DNA of 64,000 bases. Origin: Ohtaekwangia koreensis. Its GTDB lineage: Bacteria > Bacteroidota > Bacteroidia > Cytophagales > Cyclobacteriaceae. Under the pieces are notes generated by a model. It ran no database searches. It saw only the letters and a list, made by a program, of their open reading frames with translations, and was not told the DNA's origin. Made by a program: the position numbers and the translations under genes. The stretch is from positions 377,001 through 441,000 of the forward strand of contig NZ_FUZU01000005.1 of NCBI RefSeq assembly GCF_900167975.1, written 5' to 3'. Shown here one piece after another: positions 52,176 to 61,981 of the stretch. Position 1 is the stretch's first letter. The number at the start of each line of letters is the position of its first letter.

Positions 52176-52595
52176 CTATATACTACTACTCATTGCCATT
52201 GTTACAGATTCAAGCCATTTCATGGCAGTATCCTGATCGTTAAAATGGTCATAGTTCATAACCTCAGATTCTAAAGTATAGGAGTGTGCCTCCTGCATTG
52301 ACATCTTTCCAAAGAGATCGTCAGGTACTATAAATGCAGTTGCCCGGATTCCACTTTTGATCACTCCAGGAAACCATACCGCTTTAATATACTCCTCTCC
52401 GCCCTCTGGGTAAACGCGCATATCACGAAGGTTAATCAGGCATTTTTTTAGTTTATAGTGTTGGATCAATTTAATTTCATATTCCACAGCTTCGACAAGT
52501 TCATCGTAAGACACAAAACCTTTGAACGTTACTTCCAGACAAGCAGCTTGAGCGTTGTGAATGATTTTTACATAGTCGCGAATAAAGTCAATCAT
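52176..52595 (-). CDS. STAS/SpoIIAA-like small protein of unknown role
   Basis: 139-residue soluble protein, no signal or TM. The alternating pattern CLEVTFKGFVSYDELVEAVEYEI, then LKKCLINLRDMRVYPEGGEEYIK and FIVPDDLFGK resembles SpoIIAA-like (STAS-superfamily) proteins common in Bacteroidota, but no phosphorylatable Ser/Thr motif is obvious. Monocistronic between two terminators. Function is not recognised; the fold assignment is tentative. Confidence 0.55.
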   Translation of the reverse strand: MIDFIRDYVKIIHNAQAACLEVTFKGFVSYDELVEAVEYEIKLIQHYKLKKCLINLRDMRVYPEGGEEYIKAVWFPGVIKSGIRATAFIVPDDLFGKMSMQEAHSYTLESEVMNYDHFNDQDTAMKWLESVTMAMSSSI

Positions 52596-52834
52596 AGGTA
52601 TCTTTAATTTTTAATTTATCCCCTAAAACTACGATCAGTTATTTAATATTAAATCCATGAAACCACGGAATGGAGTCTCCGTATTTTTACTGAATAGATC
52701 AAGATTTTTTTGACCCATTTTCTTGTCATTGTGGTGCCGAATATATTGTCGATATAAGTCTTTAAATATATCCTGAGTGGTATATATTGGAATCTACAGG
52801 CCCATAGCACGTATACTATAATAATAGCAAAAAA

Positions 52835-52865
52835 ATACCGCAGCCAACAAAGTCAGCTGCGGTAT
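52835..52865 (-). terminator. Terminator of the third SusCD operon
   Basis: ATACCGCAGC (52835-52844) pairs with GCTGCGGTAT (52856-52865) around an 11-nt loop. On the minus strand it is followed by a T-run (plus-strand A-run 52829-52834), correctly placed 22 bp after the SusD stop. Confidence 0.85.
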
Positions 52866-52887
52866 AGTGTTACACTATAATTTTAAA

Positions 52888-54582
52888 TTAATATCCTTGA
52901 TTCTGTATCAGGTATCCAGGAGCATTTGATGCTGCATCGATAGCCGTCTGAGGAATTGGGAAAATTCTTTTTTGTGGGTTCGTGTCTGTTTTCTCTGTCC
53001 ATGTACCTTCATATTTTCCGAAGCGGATCATATCTGTACGGCGCACCATTTCCCAATAGAGTTCAAAGCCGCGTTCGCGGAAAAGAATATCGAGGTTCAT
53101 ATCTCCCAGGGGAGGTGCAGGTGTTACCGCTACGCCATTGCTTGAAGTACGTGCAGCACGCACTGTGTTAACATCTATCAAAGCATTGGACACATCGTTG
53201 TTCTTGCGCAACTTTGCTTCGGCACGCATCAGGTATATATCTGCCAGACGAAGGATGGAAATGTCGGCATCACCGATCTTGCGACCGTCCGTTGTCTTTT
53301 TGCAGAATTCATATTTTTCAACGCGATAGCCTTTATCATAATCGCGGCCATCGGCAGAGTAATCCACAAACTCTTTAAAGTCAACGGCTAAGTCTGCACG
53401 GCTACGGGTTACGTTGTAAAGTTTATCGATCTTGTAATTGCCATTTTCACATTTTACAAAAGCACCGTTTACTTTAACTAAACCATATTGCTGTCCACGT
53501 AAAATGCCGCGATCAATTTTATAGGCATCGGCGGAGATACAGCCTACAGTTGGATCTAGGTTCTTCTGATAGAACCGTGGATCTATATCTGCAGGATCGG
53601 TAGCACCGTAAGCATCCGTCCAGGAGTGATAGAAGTCAGGGGTGATAGCAGGACCATCTGTACCATTGGCGCTGGGCGCATTCGCTAAAGGGAACATATC
53701 GCCAGAGATAGAGAAGTATGCCAGACGATTGTGGCTTCCGGGTAGATCAAAACGTTGATCAAGTGCAAAGATTAATTCTTTATTAGTATGGTTGTCATTG
53801 CCGAATACAGCGAAATAGTCAGTTGACAATGTATACTGCCCGGAGTTGATGATCTTATCACAATATAGTATAGCTTGATCCATATCATCGGATGTAAAGC
53901 TGAAGTTTGCTGCGTAGCGATCACGATATACAGCAGAATTCAAATATAGCCGAGCGAGGAGTCCCCAGGCGGCAGCTTTCGTCAATCGGCCAGGTCCTGC
54001 AGTTGTAGATAGCAGAGGCTCCGCTGCCAGCAATTCACTTTTTATATACTCGACTGCTTCTGAGCCACGCAAGATAGTAGAGATTGCTTTAGGATCTTCC
54101 TTCACGAAGATCAAACCAAATAAATCAAGGGATACCATGGAATAGAATGCTCTCATACCACGAGCTTCGGCTAAGTATACATTCTTCACTTCATCTTGTA
54201 TTTCAGGAAGAGAATTCAATGCCGTAAGTGATCTTGAAATGGCTCTGTTTAGAGTATTAAATGTGGTGGCGATGTTTGGGTCCGTAGCACCATGCGTATG
54301 TTGATGCATGCCTACATAAATTCCATTATCACCCCAATCTTTACCACCTCGAAATGGAAGTATAGCTTCGTCAGTAGAAATTTCCTGAAGTGTAAAGTAT
54401 GTGGTGTGCAGTAACAAATCGAACATAGGCGCGTATACCGGAGCTATAATTCCATCGGCTACTTGCTTATCCGTCAAACCTGTAGAAGAAGTTTCGTCCA
54501 ATATTTCTTCTTCAAGATCGGTACATCCCTCAATAATGATAAAGCCAAGGAATAGTAGTAATATATATAGTTTTCTTTTCAT
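52888..54582 (-). CDS. SusD/RagB-family nutrient-binding lipoprotein 3
   Basis: Surface lipoprotein of 564 residues, lipobox IIEGC with Cys20 and acidic TDLEEE after it. SusD landmarks: YLAEARGMRAFYSMVSLDLFG, LTKAAAWGLLARLYLNSAV, SILRLADIYLMRAEAKLRK, and the C-terminal RERGFELYWEMVRRTDMIRFG. It belongs to the branch with the WEMVRRTD ending, different from SusD 1 and 2. It follows SusC 3 by 12 bp. No enzyme genes are attached, so the substrate is unknown; xylan fragments are a guess from the neighbouring locus. Confidence 0.95.
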   Translation of the reverse strand: MKRKLYILLLFLGFIIIEGCTDLEEEILDETSSTGLTDKQVADGIIAPVYAPMFDLLLHTTYFTLQEISTDEAILPFRGGKDWGDNGIYVGMHQHTHGATDPNIATTFNTLNRAISRSLTALNSLPEIQDEVKNVYLAEARGMRAFYSMVSLDLFGLIFVKEDPKAISTILRGSEAVEYIKSELLAAEPLLSTTAGPGRLTKAAAWGLLARLYLNSAVYRDRYAANFSFTSDDMDQAILYCDKIINSGQYTLSTDYFAVFGNDNHTNKELIFALDQRFDLPGSHNRLAYFSISGDMFPLANAPSANGTDGPAITPDFYHSWTDAYGATDPADIDPRFYQKNLDPTVGCISADAYKIDRGILRGQQYGLVKVNGAFVKCENGNYKIDKLYNVTRSRADLAVDFKEFVDYSADGRDYDKGYRVEKYEFCKKTTDGRKIGDADISILRLADIYLMRAEAKLRKNNDVSNALIDVNTVRAARTSSNGVAVTPAPPLGDMNLDILFRERGFELYWEMVRRTDMIRFGKYEGTWTEKTDTNPQKRIFPIPQTAIDAASNAPGYLIQNQGY

Positions 54583-54594
54583 GGATCAATTCTG

Positions 54595-57500
54595 TTAAAA
54601 TGTAACATTCAGTCCGAACAACACAGTTTTTGCTTTCGGATAGCTCAGGTAATCAATCCCCAGGGATGTTACCCCAGAAGATGAACTAGTAAAGGTAGAC
54701 CGGTCGGTATTAACCTCCGGATCGTAGCCGGTATATTTGGTGATCACGAACAGATTCTGCCCGGTAACCGATATCCGTACTTTGGATATCCAACGATCTA
54801 TACCCAGCTTCGATGTGCTGATGCTATAGCCGAGGGAGAGGTTGTTCAATCGCAGGAATGCACCATTTTCAAGGTATCGTGATGATACCGGTTTTTCATT
54901 GGCTACGCTTTCGTTTGGATATTTCACAGCTTCCGGTGAGGTGTTCACACCATTGGCGATGTTATTCTTAATGAAGTTAGAGTTCGCGGTATTGTTAAAT
55001 ATCTTGTTACCCGAAACACCATTGAAGTTTGCTGTTAAATCAAAACCTTTAAAGGAACTTCCCAGGTTGAAGTTATACATCGTTGTTGGTAAAGCACTTC
55101 CTAATTTTACACGGTCAGCATCCGTAGTATTTCCATCGCCATTAAGGTCTGTATAGGTCGCTATACCGGCTTCATTAATGCCAAGGAACTCGCGCATGAA
55201 GAACGTTCCAATAGGCTGTCCGTTGATATAGCCGTTAACAGTCGTACCGGTAATGCCTGATCCTTCCGCAGTACCCGAGGTAATTACAGAATAAGGTGAG
55301 CCGGTAACTTTGTTATGGATAAACGTTACGTTACCACCTATAGATGCAGTAAAGCCACTCGTAGCTCTATACTCATAGTTCAAGGCTACTTCAACGCCTG
55401 AGTTTTTAATCTTCATGTCCTCCACGTTTCTATAGGTTGTTTGAGCCGGTTGAATGGGATCAGTCGGATATACTACCAACAGAATATGGCTGGATACTTT
55501 ATTAAAGTAATCAACCGATCCACTCAATGCTCCGCCCAGGAAACCAAAGTCAACGCCTACGTTTGTCTGTGAAGAAACTTCCCATTGAAGATCAGGATTA
55601 GCCAATCTGACAAAAGTGGTTCCCGCAGGATATACACTGGTTCCGTCCAGCGGGTATGTTGCCCCTGCAGTAACTTGTGATGTGAATAATGCTTTGGTAT
55701 ATTTTGAAGGTATCTCCTGATTTCCGGTTCGTCCCCAACCTGCGCGTAATTTTAAATTACTCACCGGAAGACTCTTCATGAATTCTTCTTCTGAAATTCT
55801 CCATCCCAACGAGAAAGAAGGAAACGTTCCGTATTTATTATTGGCTCCGAATTTAGATGAACCATCGGCACGCACAGTAGCAGTAAGGAGGTATTTATCT
55901 TTCAGTGAATAGTTAATTCTTCCGAAGAAAGATTGTAGTTCATTTTTCGTTGCAGAACCCGTAGGCCTGTTGTTAGTCAACGTCAAATCTTGTCCGAGCC
56001 CTGGATTATAGCGTGGATCAATGTCTGATATTGCAAATTTATTAATGCTATAGGAACGTTCCTGAATGAAAAATTTCTGATACGACTGTCCTGCCAAGGC
56101 AGATATAGTATGGCTGCCTTTCGTTATAGTATAGGTAAGATAGTTCTCAATCAGACTGTTATTATTGTGATTATAGGTGGTCTGCAGATAGCCATCCTGT
56201 GCAGGCTCCAGACTAGGGAACGATACCTGGTCGCGAACCGCATTTGAATTATCGATACCGAAATTTAATTTATATACCAGTCCCTTAACAATCTCCAGGG
56301 AAGGCGATATATTTCCTACGATACGGTTAATCGTAGTGACATCTTCCCATAACTGTAGTGAGCGTAATGGATTGGTACCACTGCCCGGATACTTGTATGG
56401 TGCCCCCGTTTCATCATAGGCTGGAAGTGTAGGGTTCGCTGTAAGCGCTCCACCCAGAATAGTAATGGATGAACCATTATTACCGGATGAAGGAGGGCGA
56501 GTATTCGTAGTGCTGGCAGCACTCAGGTTAAGATCGACTGACAAGCGGTCATTCAAAAACTTTTGCGTTACATTGATACGGCCGTTGTAGCGTTTCATGT
56601 TGCTGTTCTTAATGATACCTTCCTGGTTTTGCATACCCAACGAAGCATAGTAAGAAAGTTTTTCAGCTCCGCCACTCAATGAAAGGTTGTGATTTTTTGT
56701 AAGTGCAGTGCGGCTGATTTCTTTTTGCCAGTCAGTATTAGCACCACCGTCTACCAGTGTTCCGCCAAGAGATGTTACTTGTTCGCGGTATGCATCAGCA
56801 GAGAATACATCGATCGGACGAGCCATCTTGGATATACCTATACTTCCGGAGTATGTAAGGTTTGAGCTTCCGGATTTACCACGCTTCGTTGTAATCAATA
56901 CAACACCATTTGCACCACGGGATCCGTAGATCGCGGTAGCAGATGCATCTTTCAAAACATCGATAGACTCTATATCTTGAGGGTTGATAAAATTCAACGG
57001 GTTAGTAGTTCCACCGGTGCTTGAGTTGTCAAGAGGAAGTCCATCAACCACAAACAATGGTGTGCTACCGGTGCGAACACCACCCGGTCCACGAATCGTG
57101 ATGGATTGTGTACCACCGGGTTCACCACTGGCAGAAGTAACATTTACACCAGCTACTTTTCCTTGTACAAGTTGCTCCGGAGAGTTCATGATACCGCGGT
57201 TGAAGTCTTCGCTTTTTACAGACACCATAGCACCGGTAACATCGCGTTTCTCCTGTGTTCCATAACCAACAACGATTACTTCAGAAAGTGTAGAAGCATC
57301 GGATAGCATGGTCACATTTACCTCAGACTGTGTGCCTACTACTATACTTTGCGATTCCATACCCACAAAGCTGAAGGTAAGAACAGACTGTCCTGAAGAC
57401 ACTTGCAGAGTATAGCGACCTTCCGAGTCACTCACTGCACCATTGGTAGTTCCTTTTTCCAATACGTTCACACCCGGAAGGGCTGATCCGGTATCGTCAA

Positions 57501-57669
57501 CTATTTTTCCTGATACTGTAACGGCCTGAATAGACGCTATGGAAGGTGTTGCCATAACATGTTGTGATACAGGCCCGGCCAGGAGGATACATAAGAGTGA
57601 AACGAAAAATCTTTTATACCCGGAGGGCAAAAGATTGTTCCGCAGATAAACAAGATAGATTTTTAGCAT
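54595..57669 (-). CDS. SusC/RagA-type TonB-linked outer-membrane transporter 3
   Basis: TonB-dependent importer, 1024 residues. Signal sequence with a long basic N-region (about 1-41, ending MATPS), CarboxypepD_reg about 50-130 (SGKIVDDTGSALPGVNVLEKG), signature SEVIVVGYGTQEKRDVTGA, plug to about 245 (IDVLKDASATAIYGSRGANG), barrel ending TVLFGLNVTF. Intact. It forms an operon with SusD 3, ended by the terminator at 52835. No dedicated regulator lies beside it, unlike pairs 1 and 2. Confidence 0.95.
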   Translation of the reverse strand: MLKIYLVYLRNNLLPSGYKRFFVSLLCILLAGPVSQHVMATPSIASIQAVTVSGKIVDDTGSALPGVNVLEKGTTNGAVSDSEGRYTLQVSSGQSVLTFSFVGMESQSIVVGTQSEVNVTMLSDASTLSEVIVVGYGTQEKRDVTGAMVSVKSEDFNRGIMNSPEQLVQGKVAGVNVTSASGEPGGTQSITIRGPGGVRTGSTPLFVVDGLPLDNSSTGGTTNPLNFINPQDIESIDVLKDASATAIYGSRGANGVVLITTKRGKSGSSNLTYSGSIGISKMARPIDVFSADAYREQVTSLGGTLVDGGANTDWQKEISRTALTKNHNLSLSGGAEKLSYYASLGMQNQEGIIKNSNMKRYNGRINVTQKFLNDRLSVDLNLSAASTTNTRPPSSGNNGSSITILGGALTANPTLPAYDETGAPYKYPGSGTNPLRSLQLWEDVTTINRIVGNISPSLEIVKGLVYKLNFGIDNSNAVRDQVSFPSLEPAQDGYLQTTYNHNNNSLIENYLTYTITKGSHTISALAGQSYQKFFIQERSYSINKFAISDIDPRYNPGLGQDLTLTNNRPTGSATKNELQSFFGRINYSLKDKYLLTATVRADGSSKFGANNKYGTFPSFSLGWRISEEEFMKSLPVSNLKLRAGWGRTGNQEIPSKYTKALFTSQVTAGATYPLDGTSVYPAGTTFVRLANPDLQWEVSSQTNVGVDFGFLGGALSGSVDYFNKVSSHILLVVYPTDPIQPAQTTYRNVEDMKIKNSGVEVALNYEYRATSGFTASIGGNVTFIHNKVTGSPYSVITSGTAEGSGITGTTVNGYINGQPIGTFFMREFLGINEAGIATYTDLNGDGNTTDADRVKLGSALPTTMYNFNLGSSFKGFDLTANFNGVSGNKIFNNTANSNFIKNNIANGVNTSPEAVKYPNESVANEKPVSSRYLENGAFLRLNNLSLGYSISTSKLGIDRWISKVRISVTGQNLFVITKYTGYDPEVNTDRSTFTSSSSGVTSLGIDYLSYPKAKTVLFGLNVTF

Positions 57670-58440
57670 AGGCGTTTTTAGTTATTGATATGTATAAATA
57701 GATGGTTAGGTTCTTTGCGGGGTCTGAGGCTCCTGAAATTTTGCGCCAAATAAGTACTTCTAATCGGTGTATCCCGGATTTTATTGTTACCGTTCTATTA
57801 AGCTTCAAACTATACCCGATATGCCGCATGCAAGCATACCCGGTGTTCTTTAAATATATATACATCTGCCGGGCGGTATATATTAAACATGATTTATAGC
57901 ATTAATTTACTATACCATTCTTCATTGGTATCGATTCCGCAAAAGAAATCAGAAGGTGAATTACCCAATATTACGTCACAACACCCCTCACGATCACAGA
58001 CTGTGTTTTGCGTGCACACGGTATAGTGCTTACAATAAAAAATATTTGTACAAGTATAGGAGGACAAGTAATCAGCCTCCCGGGTAACATTTAGTTAAAG
58101 TTAAGGAAATATTGGGTTTATACTTTATCGATATAGAACTTTTCTTGCGCGAAGACGAAGTATAGTCTGTTGATAAATATCATTATCCGCGAATGCGCAA
58201 TCAAAAAAAATGGAATCGTAAATCTGTCATGATGAACTATAGCCGCGGGAACCGTCCCGGGACGACACGGAAACCAACGGTATAGTTTCGCAATAATACC
58301 ATCGCATATAAATGTGAATCTGTATATACTTGAAAATCACGATATTTATTTTCAGATGCGATAGACTGGCTGGCCGTTGGGTGTGAACACATCTGCACAT
58401 TGTCTCTTTAAAACACACGGATCACGACTAACCGATCATC
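57670..58440. other. Intergenic region, 771 bp, between SusC 3 and DUF418
   Basis: No supportable gene. It must contain the SusC 3 promoter (minus) and probably the DUF418 promoter (plus), but I find no clean TAnnTTTG/-33 pair. It holds a direct repeat ACAAGTA (58050-58056, 58064-58070) and a GC-rich palindrome (58253-58264). A lone TGACGTAA on the minus strand near 57975 lacks a partner half-site. Confidence 0.4.
58253..58264. promoter_or_regulatory. Perfect 12-bp palindrome CGTCCCGGGACG
   Basis: Self-complementary GC-rich word in an AT-rich spacer, 177 bp before the DUF418 start. Possibly a dimer-binding site; no regulator can be assigned. Confidence 0.3.
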
Positions 58441-59763
58441 ATGACTATACCTACTACCGCATCTTTGAACGGAGCACCTGTAAGCCAATCGGAACGGATC
58501 ATTGTGCTTGACAGTCTTCGTGGTATTGCTATACTCGGCATCTTGCTGATGAACATTCCTTTCTTTGCATTACCTGGCCCGGTAGGATACGATCCTTCTG
58601 TTCTCAATGAATCAGGTATTAACTATTACTGGTGGTATATCGTCACGTGGTTCTTTGATGGTACACAGCGGGCATTGTTTTCGATGTTGTTTGGTGCAGG
58701 CATTATACTGTTTGTTGGCCGGCAAGAGGACAGAACCACAGGACTTCAACCTGCCGATTATTTTTTCAGACGTCAGCTTTGGCTGATGGTCTTCTCCTTG
58801 TTTGATGTTTTTATTTTGTTGTGGAATGGTGATATCCTATTCGATTATGCTTGTTATGGAATGATGTTGTTTACATTCCGACAGCTTTCACCACGCAAAT
58901 TAATGATCGGTGCTGCTATTTGCCTGGCGTTAATGTTGGTTCGCGAGAATAGAGATTTCTATCAGCGGAAAAGTATGATCTCCGAGGGTGAAGCGGTTGC
59001 CGCTATAGATACTACGAAGACGAAACTTACCCTGGAACAAAAAGATGCGTTGGAGGAAATGGTTGCCTTTAAAAAAAGAACTTCACCCGAAGGTAAACTC
59101 AAGCGGGCTGACGAAGTGAAAAGAAAAATACAGGGTGACTACGCTAGTGTATATGAGGAACGGACCAGTAGTTACCTCGACAGCCTCATACACTACATGT
59201 ATTTCCAGGCGTGGGATGTATTCATTTGTTTCCTGTTGGGGATGGCGTTCTTTAAAACCGGTATACTCATGGGCAAAGCTTCTGTAAAGGTATATACCTG
59301 GATGGCGATTGTCGGGCTTGGTATAGGGCTTACACTTTCTTACTGGCGTATACAGACGCAAATTGAATATGCGTTTAACTGGTTTGAGTATACAAAGAAT
59401 GTACATGTTCAGTTTTACCAATTGGACCGGATAGCCCGGTCATTAGGCATACTCGGTCTGGTGATGTTGCTCTATAAATCAGGCGTATTCAACTGGTTCT
59501 TCAGGATGCTACAGCCTGTCGGGCAAATGGCGCTGACGAACTATCTGACGCAGTCGTTTATATGTTGCTTGATTTTTAATGGATTTGCTTTAGGATTGTA
59601 TGGTGAACTTCAGCGTTATGAAATATATACTATAGTCATTGCTATCTGGGTCTTTCAAATTATATTCTGTACATTCTGGATGCGTTACTTTTTATATGGC
59701 CCGGCAGAGTGGCTCTGGCGAAGCCTGACGTATTGGAAGAAACAACCCCTTGTGAAACTGTAA
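58441..59763 (+). CDS. DUF418-domain integral membrane protein
   Basis: 440-residue inner-membrane protein. The N-terminus after a short soluble tail has the characteristic RIIVLDSLRGIAILGILLMN, and the C-terminal DUF418 region (about 270-430) ends with GQMALTNYLTQSFIC and a WLWRSLTYWKK tail. About eight to ten hydrophobic segments, with a charged cytoplasmic or periplasmic loop in the middle (about 165-255). The fold relates to acyltransferase-3/YeiB-like proteins. Biochemical function is not established. It stands alone. Confidence 0.9.
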   Translation: MTIPTTASLNGAPVSQSERIIVLDSLRGIAILGILLMNIPFFALPGPVGYDPSVLNESGINYYWWYIVTWFFDGTQRALFSMLFGAGIILFVGRQEDRTTGLQPADYFFRRQLWLMVFSLFDVFILLWNGDILFDYACYGMMLFTFRQLSPRKLMIGAAICLALMLVRENRDFYQRKSMISEGEAVAAIDTTKTKLTLEQKDALEEMVAFKKRTSPEGKLKRADEVKRKIQGDYASVYEERTSSYLDSLIHYMYFQAWDVFICFLLGMAFFKTGILMGKASVKVYTWMAIVGLGIGLTLSYWRIQTQIEYAFNWFEYTKNVHVQFYQLDRIARSLGILGLVMLLYKSGVFNWFFRMLQPVGQMALTNYLTQSFICCLIFNGFALGLYGELQRYEIYTIVIAIWVFQIIFCTFWMRYFLYGPAEWLWRSLTYWKKQPLVKL

Positions 59764-59937
59764 TGGCGAGCGATGCGTTGGAGTGATCAGATGGAGAAAT
59801 CAATGGATTCGCGACTGCTATATATAATGGCAAGGCGTTTAAGCGAAACGGTAGTATGGGATAAGGAATGAATACATTTTGGTACAGGTCAGGAAGTCAA
59901 TCTTACGTTGGTAACGGAAGTAATAAATAATTTTTTG

Positions 59938-60126
59938 ATGGATGACCATTTGAATTTTGTGTATAACCGTGGAAACTCCGGAAGCTACCAAACCAAAGCC
60001 ATCATGGGTGTAATTAAAGATTTGTTAGGAAAAGACACATTTCAACTATGGAATAGCTCAATGGATAAAGTTATCAAGTTCCAATCTATGGGAGTTCTGT
60101 TGCTTGGCAGAAGACAAAATATTTGA
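59938..60126 (+). CDS. Short hypothetical ORF
   Basis: About 62 residues from the ATG at 59938 (a TTG at 59908 would add ten). No signal, TM or known motif; contains KAIMGVIKDLLGKDTFQLWN. The frame continues open upstream to about 59870 with plausible coding character, so it may be the tail of a decayed gene rather than a real small protein. I do not recognise it. Confidence 0.3.
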   Translation: MDDHLNFVYNRGNSGSYQTKAIMGVIKDLLGKDTFQLWNSSMDKVIKFQSMGVLLLGRRQNI

Positions 60127-60317
60127 GTTTAAAGTCAACTATATTTGAGTGGACTCGTGAGTGTTTACGATATAGTATCGGAGCTCCCCACAAGTCCATC
60201 GGTAGATATCACGCTTCCGCATGTAGCACAATCTTATTTCCTTCCCTATCCAGGGCAAGCAAATAAATATGATCAAGATGGATCCGATACAAAAATTCTA
60301 TAGACGAATCCCCACAT

Positions 60318-60959
60318 ATGCACCGCAAAAAAACAGTCCTTAAAATCACAATGAACTCGTTTAGATATATATTCTTTTCCCTTTTAATATTCCTTTTTCT
60401 CGGTTTGAAGAATAGGCCAGGTCATGAAAAAATATTTTATGATACTGCAATTATCTACTTGAAGTCAAAATATCCGAAAGGTTATCTTCAGACTCTTCGG
60501 ACCGATTGTGAGAAGTTAACAAACCGAGTAAATGTCAAGAATTTTAAAGGCTTTCAAATAAGTAACACCACAATCGGTAATAGCTCAGGGCTTGTACTTT
60601 GTGATGTGATTAAAAGAATCTATAAATCAGATAGCTGCGGAGAGCTGTTGGCAGGAAATAGTTTTTTTGTTAAGAGGATACGTGACTCAGTAAATGTTCA
60701 AATTGACAGGCAGCTTGAGTTTGATAAAACTAATGATGCTCATTCGTATGTTAAGAGCATTGCTAGTACCAAGGAGATCGGTTTAGTGATATTTTTCTCA
60801 TCTGTATTTGAGAATACTTTATCCGCAGAGGAGAAAGAATTTTGTACTTCATATAATTTAGACAAGAATTGGCAGGGATCCTCAGATATATATCACTTTA
60901 TTTTTTATCCGAGCGGTGAAATAAAAGAGGTGTTTCAAGGCAAGAAGTTCTATAATTAG
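60318..60959 (+). CDS. Hypothetical protein with N-terminal membrane segment
   Basis: 213 residues. A Met at residue 12 (position 60351) directly precedes a hydrophobic stretch (FRYIFFSLLIFLFLGL), probably a signal peptide or anchor, so that Met may be the real start. The rest is soluble, Lys/Asn-rich, with three Cys, and no recognised domain. The gene is visibly more AT-rich than its neighbours (many ttt, aaa, att codons), unlike the glucan and xylan genes, which may mean recent acquisition. No functional prediction is justified. Confidence 0.55.
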   Translation: MHRKKTVLKITMNSFRYIFFSLLIFLFLGLKNRPGHEKIFYDTAIIYLKSKYPKGYLQTLRTDCEKLTNRVNVKNFKGFQISNTTIGNSSGLVLCDVIKRIYKSDSCGELLAGNSFFVKRIRDSVNVQIDRQLEFDKTNDAHSYVKSIASTKEIGLVIFFSSVFENTLSAEEKEFCTSYNLDKNWQGSSDIYHFIFYPSGEIKEVFQGKKFYN

Positions 60960-61272
60960 ATGTCTAGCTGGCCTGCGCCTGAGGCGTGTGATAAGATAAC
61001 CCTAGTGTAGGAGGTTTTTCATATTTCATATCTGCAGTCGATAACGCGGCTTAAAATTAAAGACCACAACGATTCCAGAAAGGAACAAAGTCAGCAAAGA
61101 AAGTTTATACTATTGGATTTCTTCCATGCACAAAGATATCCCCGACGGACAAATAATATTTTCCGTTAACGAGTTCGGAAGGCAAAGAATATAAAAGTGT
61201 TCAGTGGAATTTTTTTCATTACGTGCTTTTCATTAAGTTTAGATTAACAAAAGGTTATCACCACCTAAACTG
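60960..61272. other. Intergenic region, 313 bp, before the ECF sigma gene
   Basis: No gene seen. TAAGTTTA (61234-61241) is one base off the TAnnTTTG element and is preceded by a T-run at 61211-61217 at about the -33 distance, a plausible promoter for the sigma factor. Confidence 0.35.
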
Positions 61273-61824
61273 ATGATGATGCAGGAACACGCTGATGTCA
61301 GAAACCTTTTATTCCGTATCTCTTCTGGCGATCAGCTTGCTTTTCGTATCCTCTTCTGCGCGTACTCTCCTAAAGTATATAGTTTCGCGCTCCGGCTTAC
61401 ACGCTCCGATAGTATGGCGGAGGAAGTAGTGCAGGATATATTTTTGAAAATCTGGATCAACCGCGAATCAGCAGTAACCATTGAGCAGTTCTCGGCATAC
61501 CTGTTTACCATTACCCGGAATCATATTTTTAACCTGTTGAAGAAAGTCGCTACCGAAGCAACGGCTAAAAACCGTTTGAGTAAAGAGCTATCAGAAGCAC
61601 ATCGTGAAACCGAAGAGACTATATTATACCGCGAATCACAACAGATACTAAACCAGGTTGTGAGCAATCTGCCACCTCAACAAAAGCTGGTCTATAGTCT
61701 TTGTCACAACGAAGGACTTAAATACGAAGAAGTAGCGCAGCGTCTCAACATCTCACGCCTCACCGTAAAAACACATATGCAGCAGGCGCTCCGCACGATT
61801 AAATCTCACTTCACAGGGGAATAG
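61273..61824 (+). CDS. ECF RNA polymerase sigma-70 factor
   Basis: Extracytoplasmic-function sigma factor, 183 residues, of the FecI-like Bacteroidota group. Region 2 (about 25-95: FCAYSPKVYSFALRLTRSDS, AEEVVQDIFLKIWINRE) and region 4 (about 125-178: LPPQQKLVYSLCHNEGLKYE, AQRLNISRLTVKTHMQQALR) are complete. Three consecutive ATGs leave the exact start open by two codons. FecR and an STN-type SusC follow, so it is probably released by FecR when the SusC binds its ligand and then transcribes that transport operon. Confidence 0.95.
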   Translation: MMMQEHADVRNLLFRISSGDQLAFRILFCAYSPKVYSFALRLTRSDSMAEEVVQDIFLKIWINRESAVTIEQFSAYLFTITRNHIFNLLKKVATEATAKNRLSKELSEAHRETEETILYRESQQILNQVVSNLPPQQKLVYSLCHNEGLKYEEVAQRLNISRLTVKTHMQQALRTIKSHFTGE

Positions 61825-61848
61825 TACCAGTTCAACTACGAGCGAAAA

Positions 61849-61863
61849 TCGTATACTATACGA
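61849..61863. promoter_or_regulatory. Palindrome TCGTATA-C-TATACGA
   Basis: Seven-base perfect arms around one base, 25 bp after the sigma gene and before fecR. It could be a protein site; TATA-type words are common throughout the window, so chance is a real alternative. Confidence 0.25.
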
Positions 61864-61981
61864 GTTAGATTGACTACTAAAGGCCGGAACCTAACGCCAC
61901 GATCCGTTCGTAAAAAAAAATATTTTCACCGGCACTACTCCTTTCCGCTCTTTCAATTGTCATACTATAAACCAGCATGCT

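Noticed and set aside
57960-57990. TGACGTAA on the minus strand before SusC 3 as another glucan operator
   Set aside because: There is no second half-site at the 11-bp period, and it is about 300 bp from the start, unlike the other four sites.
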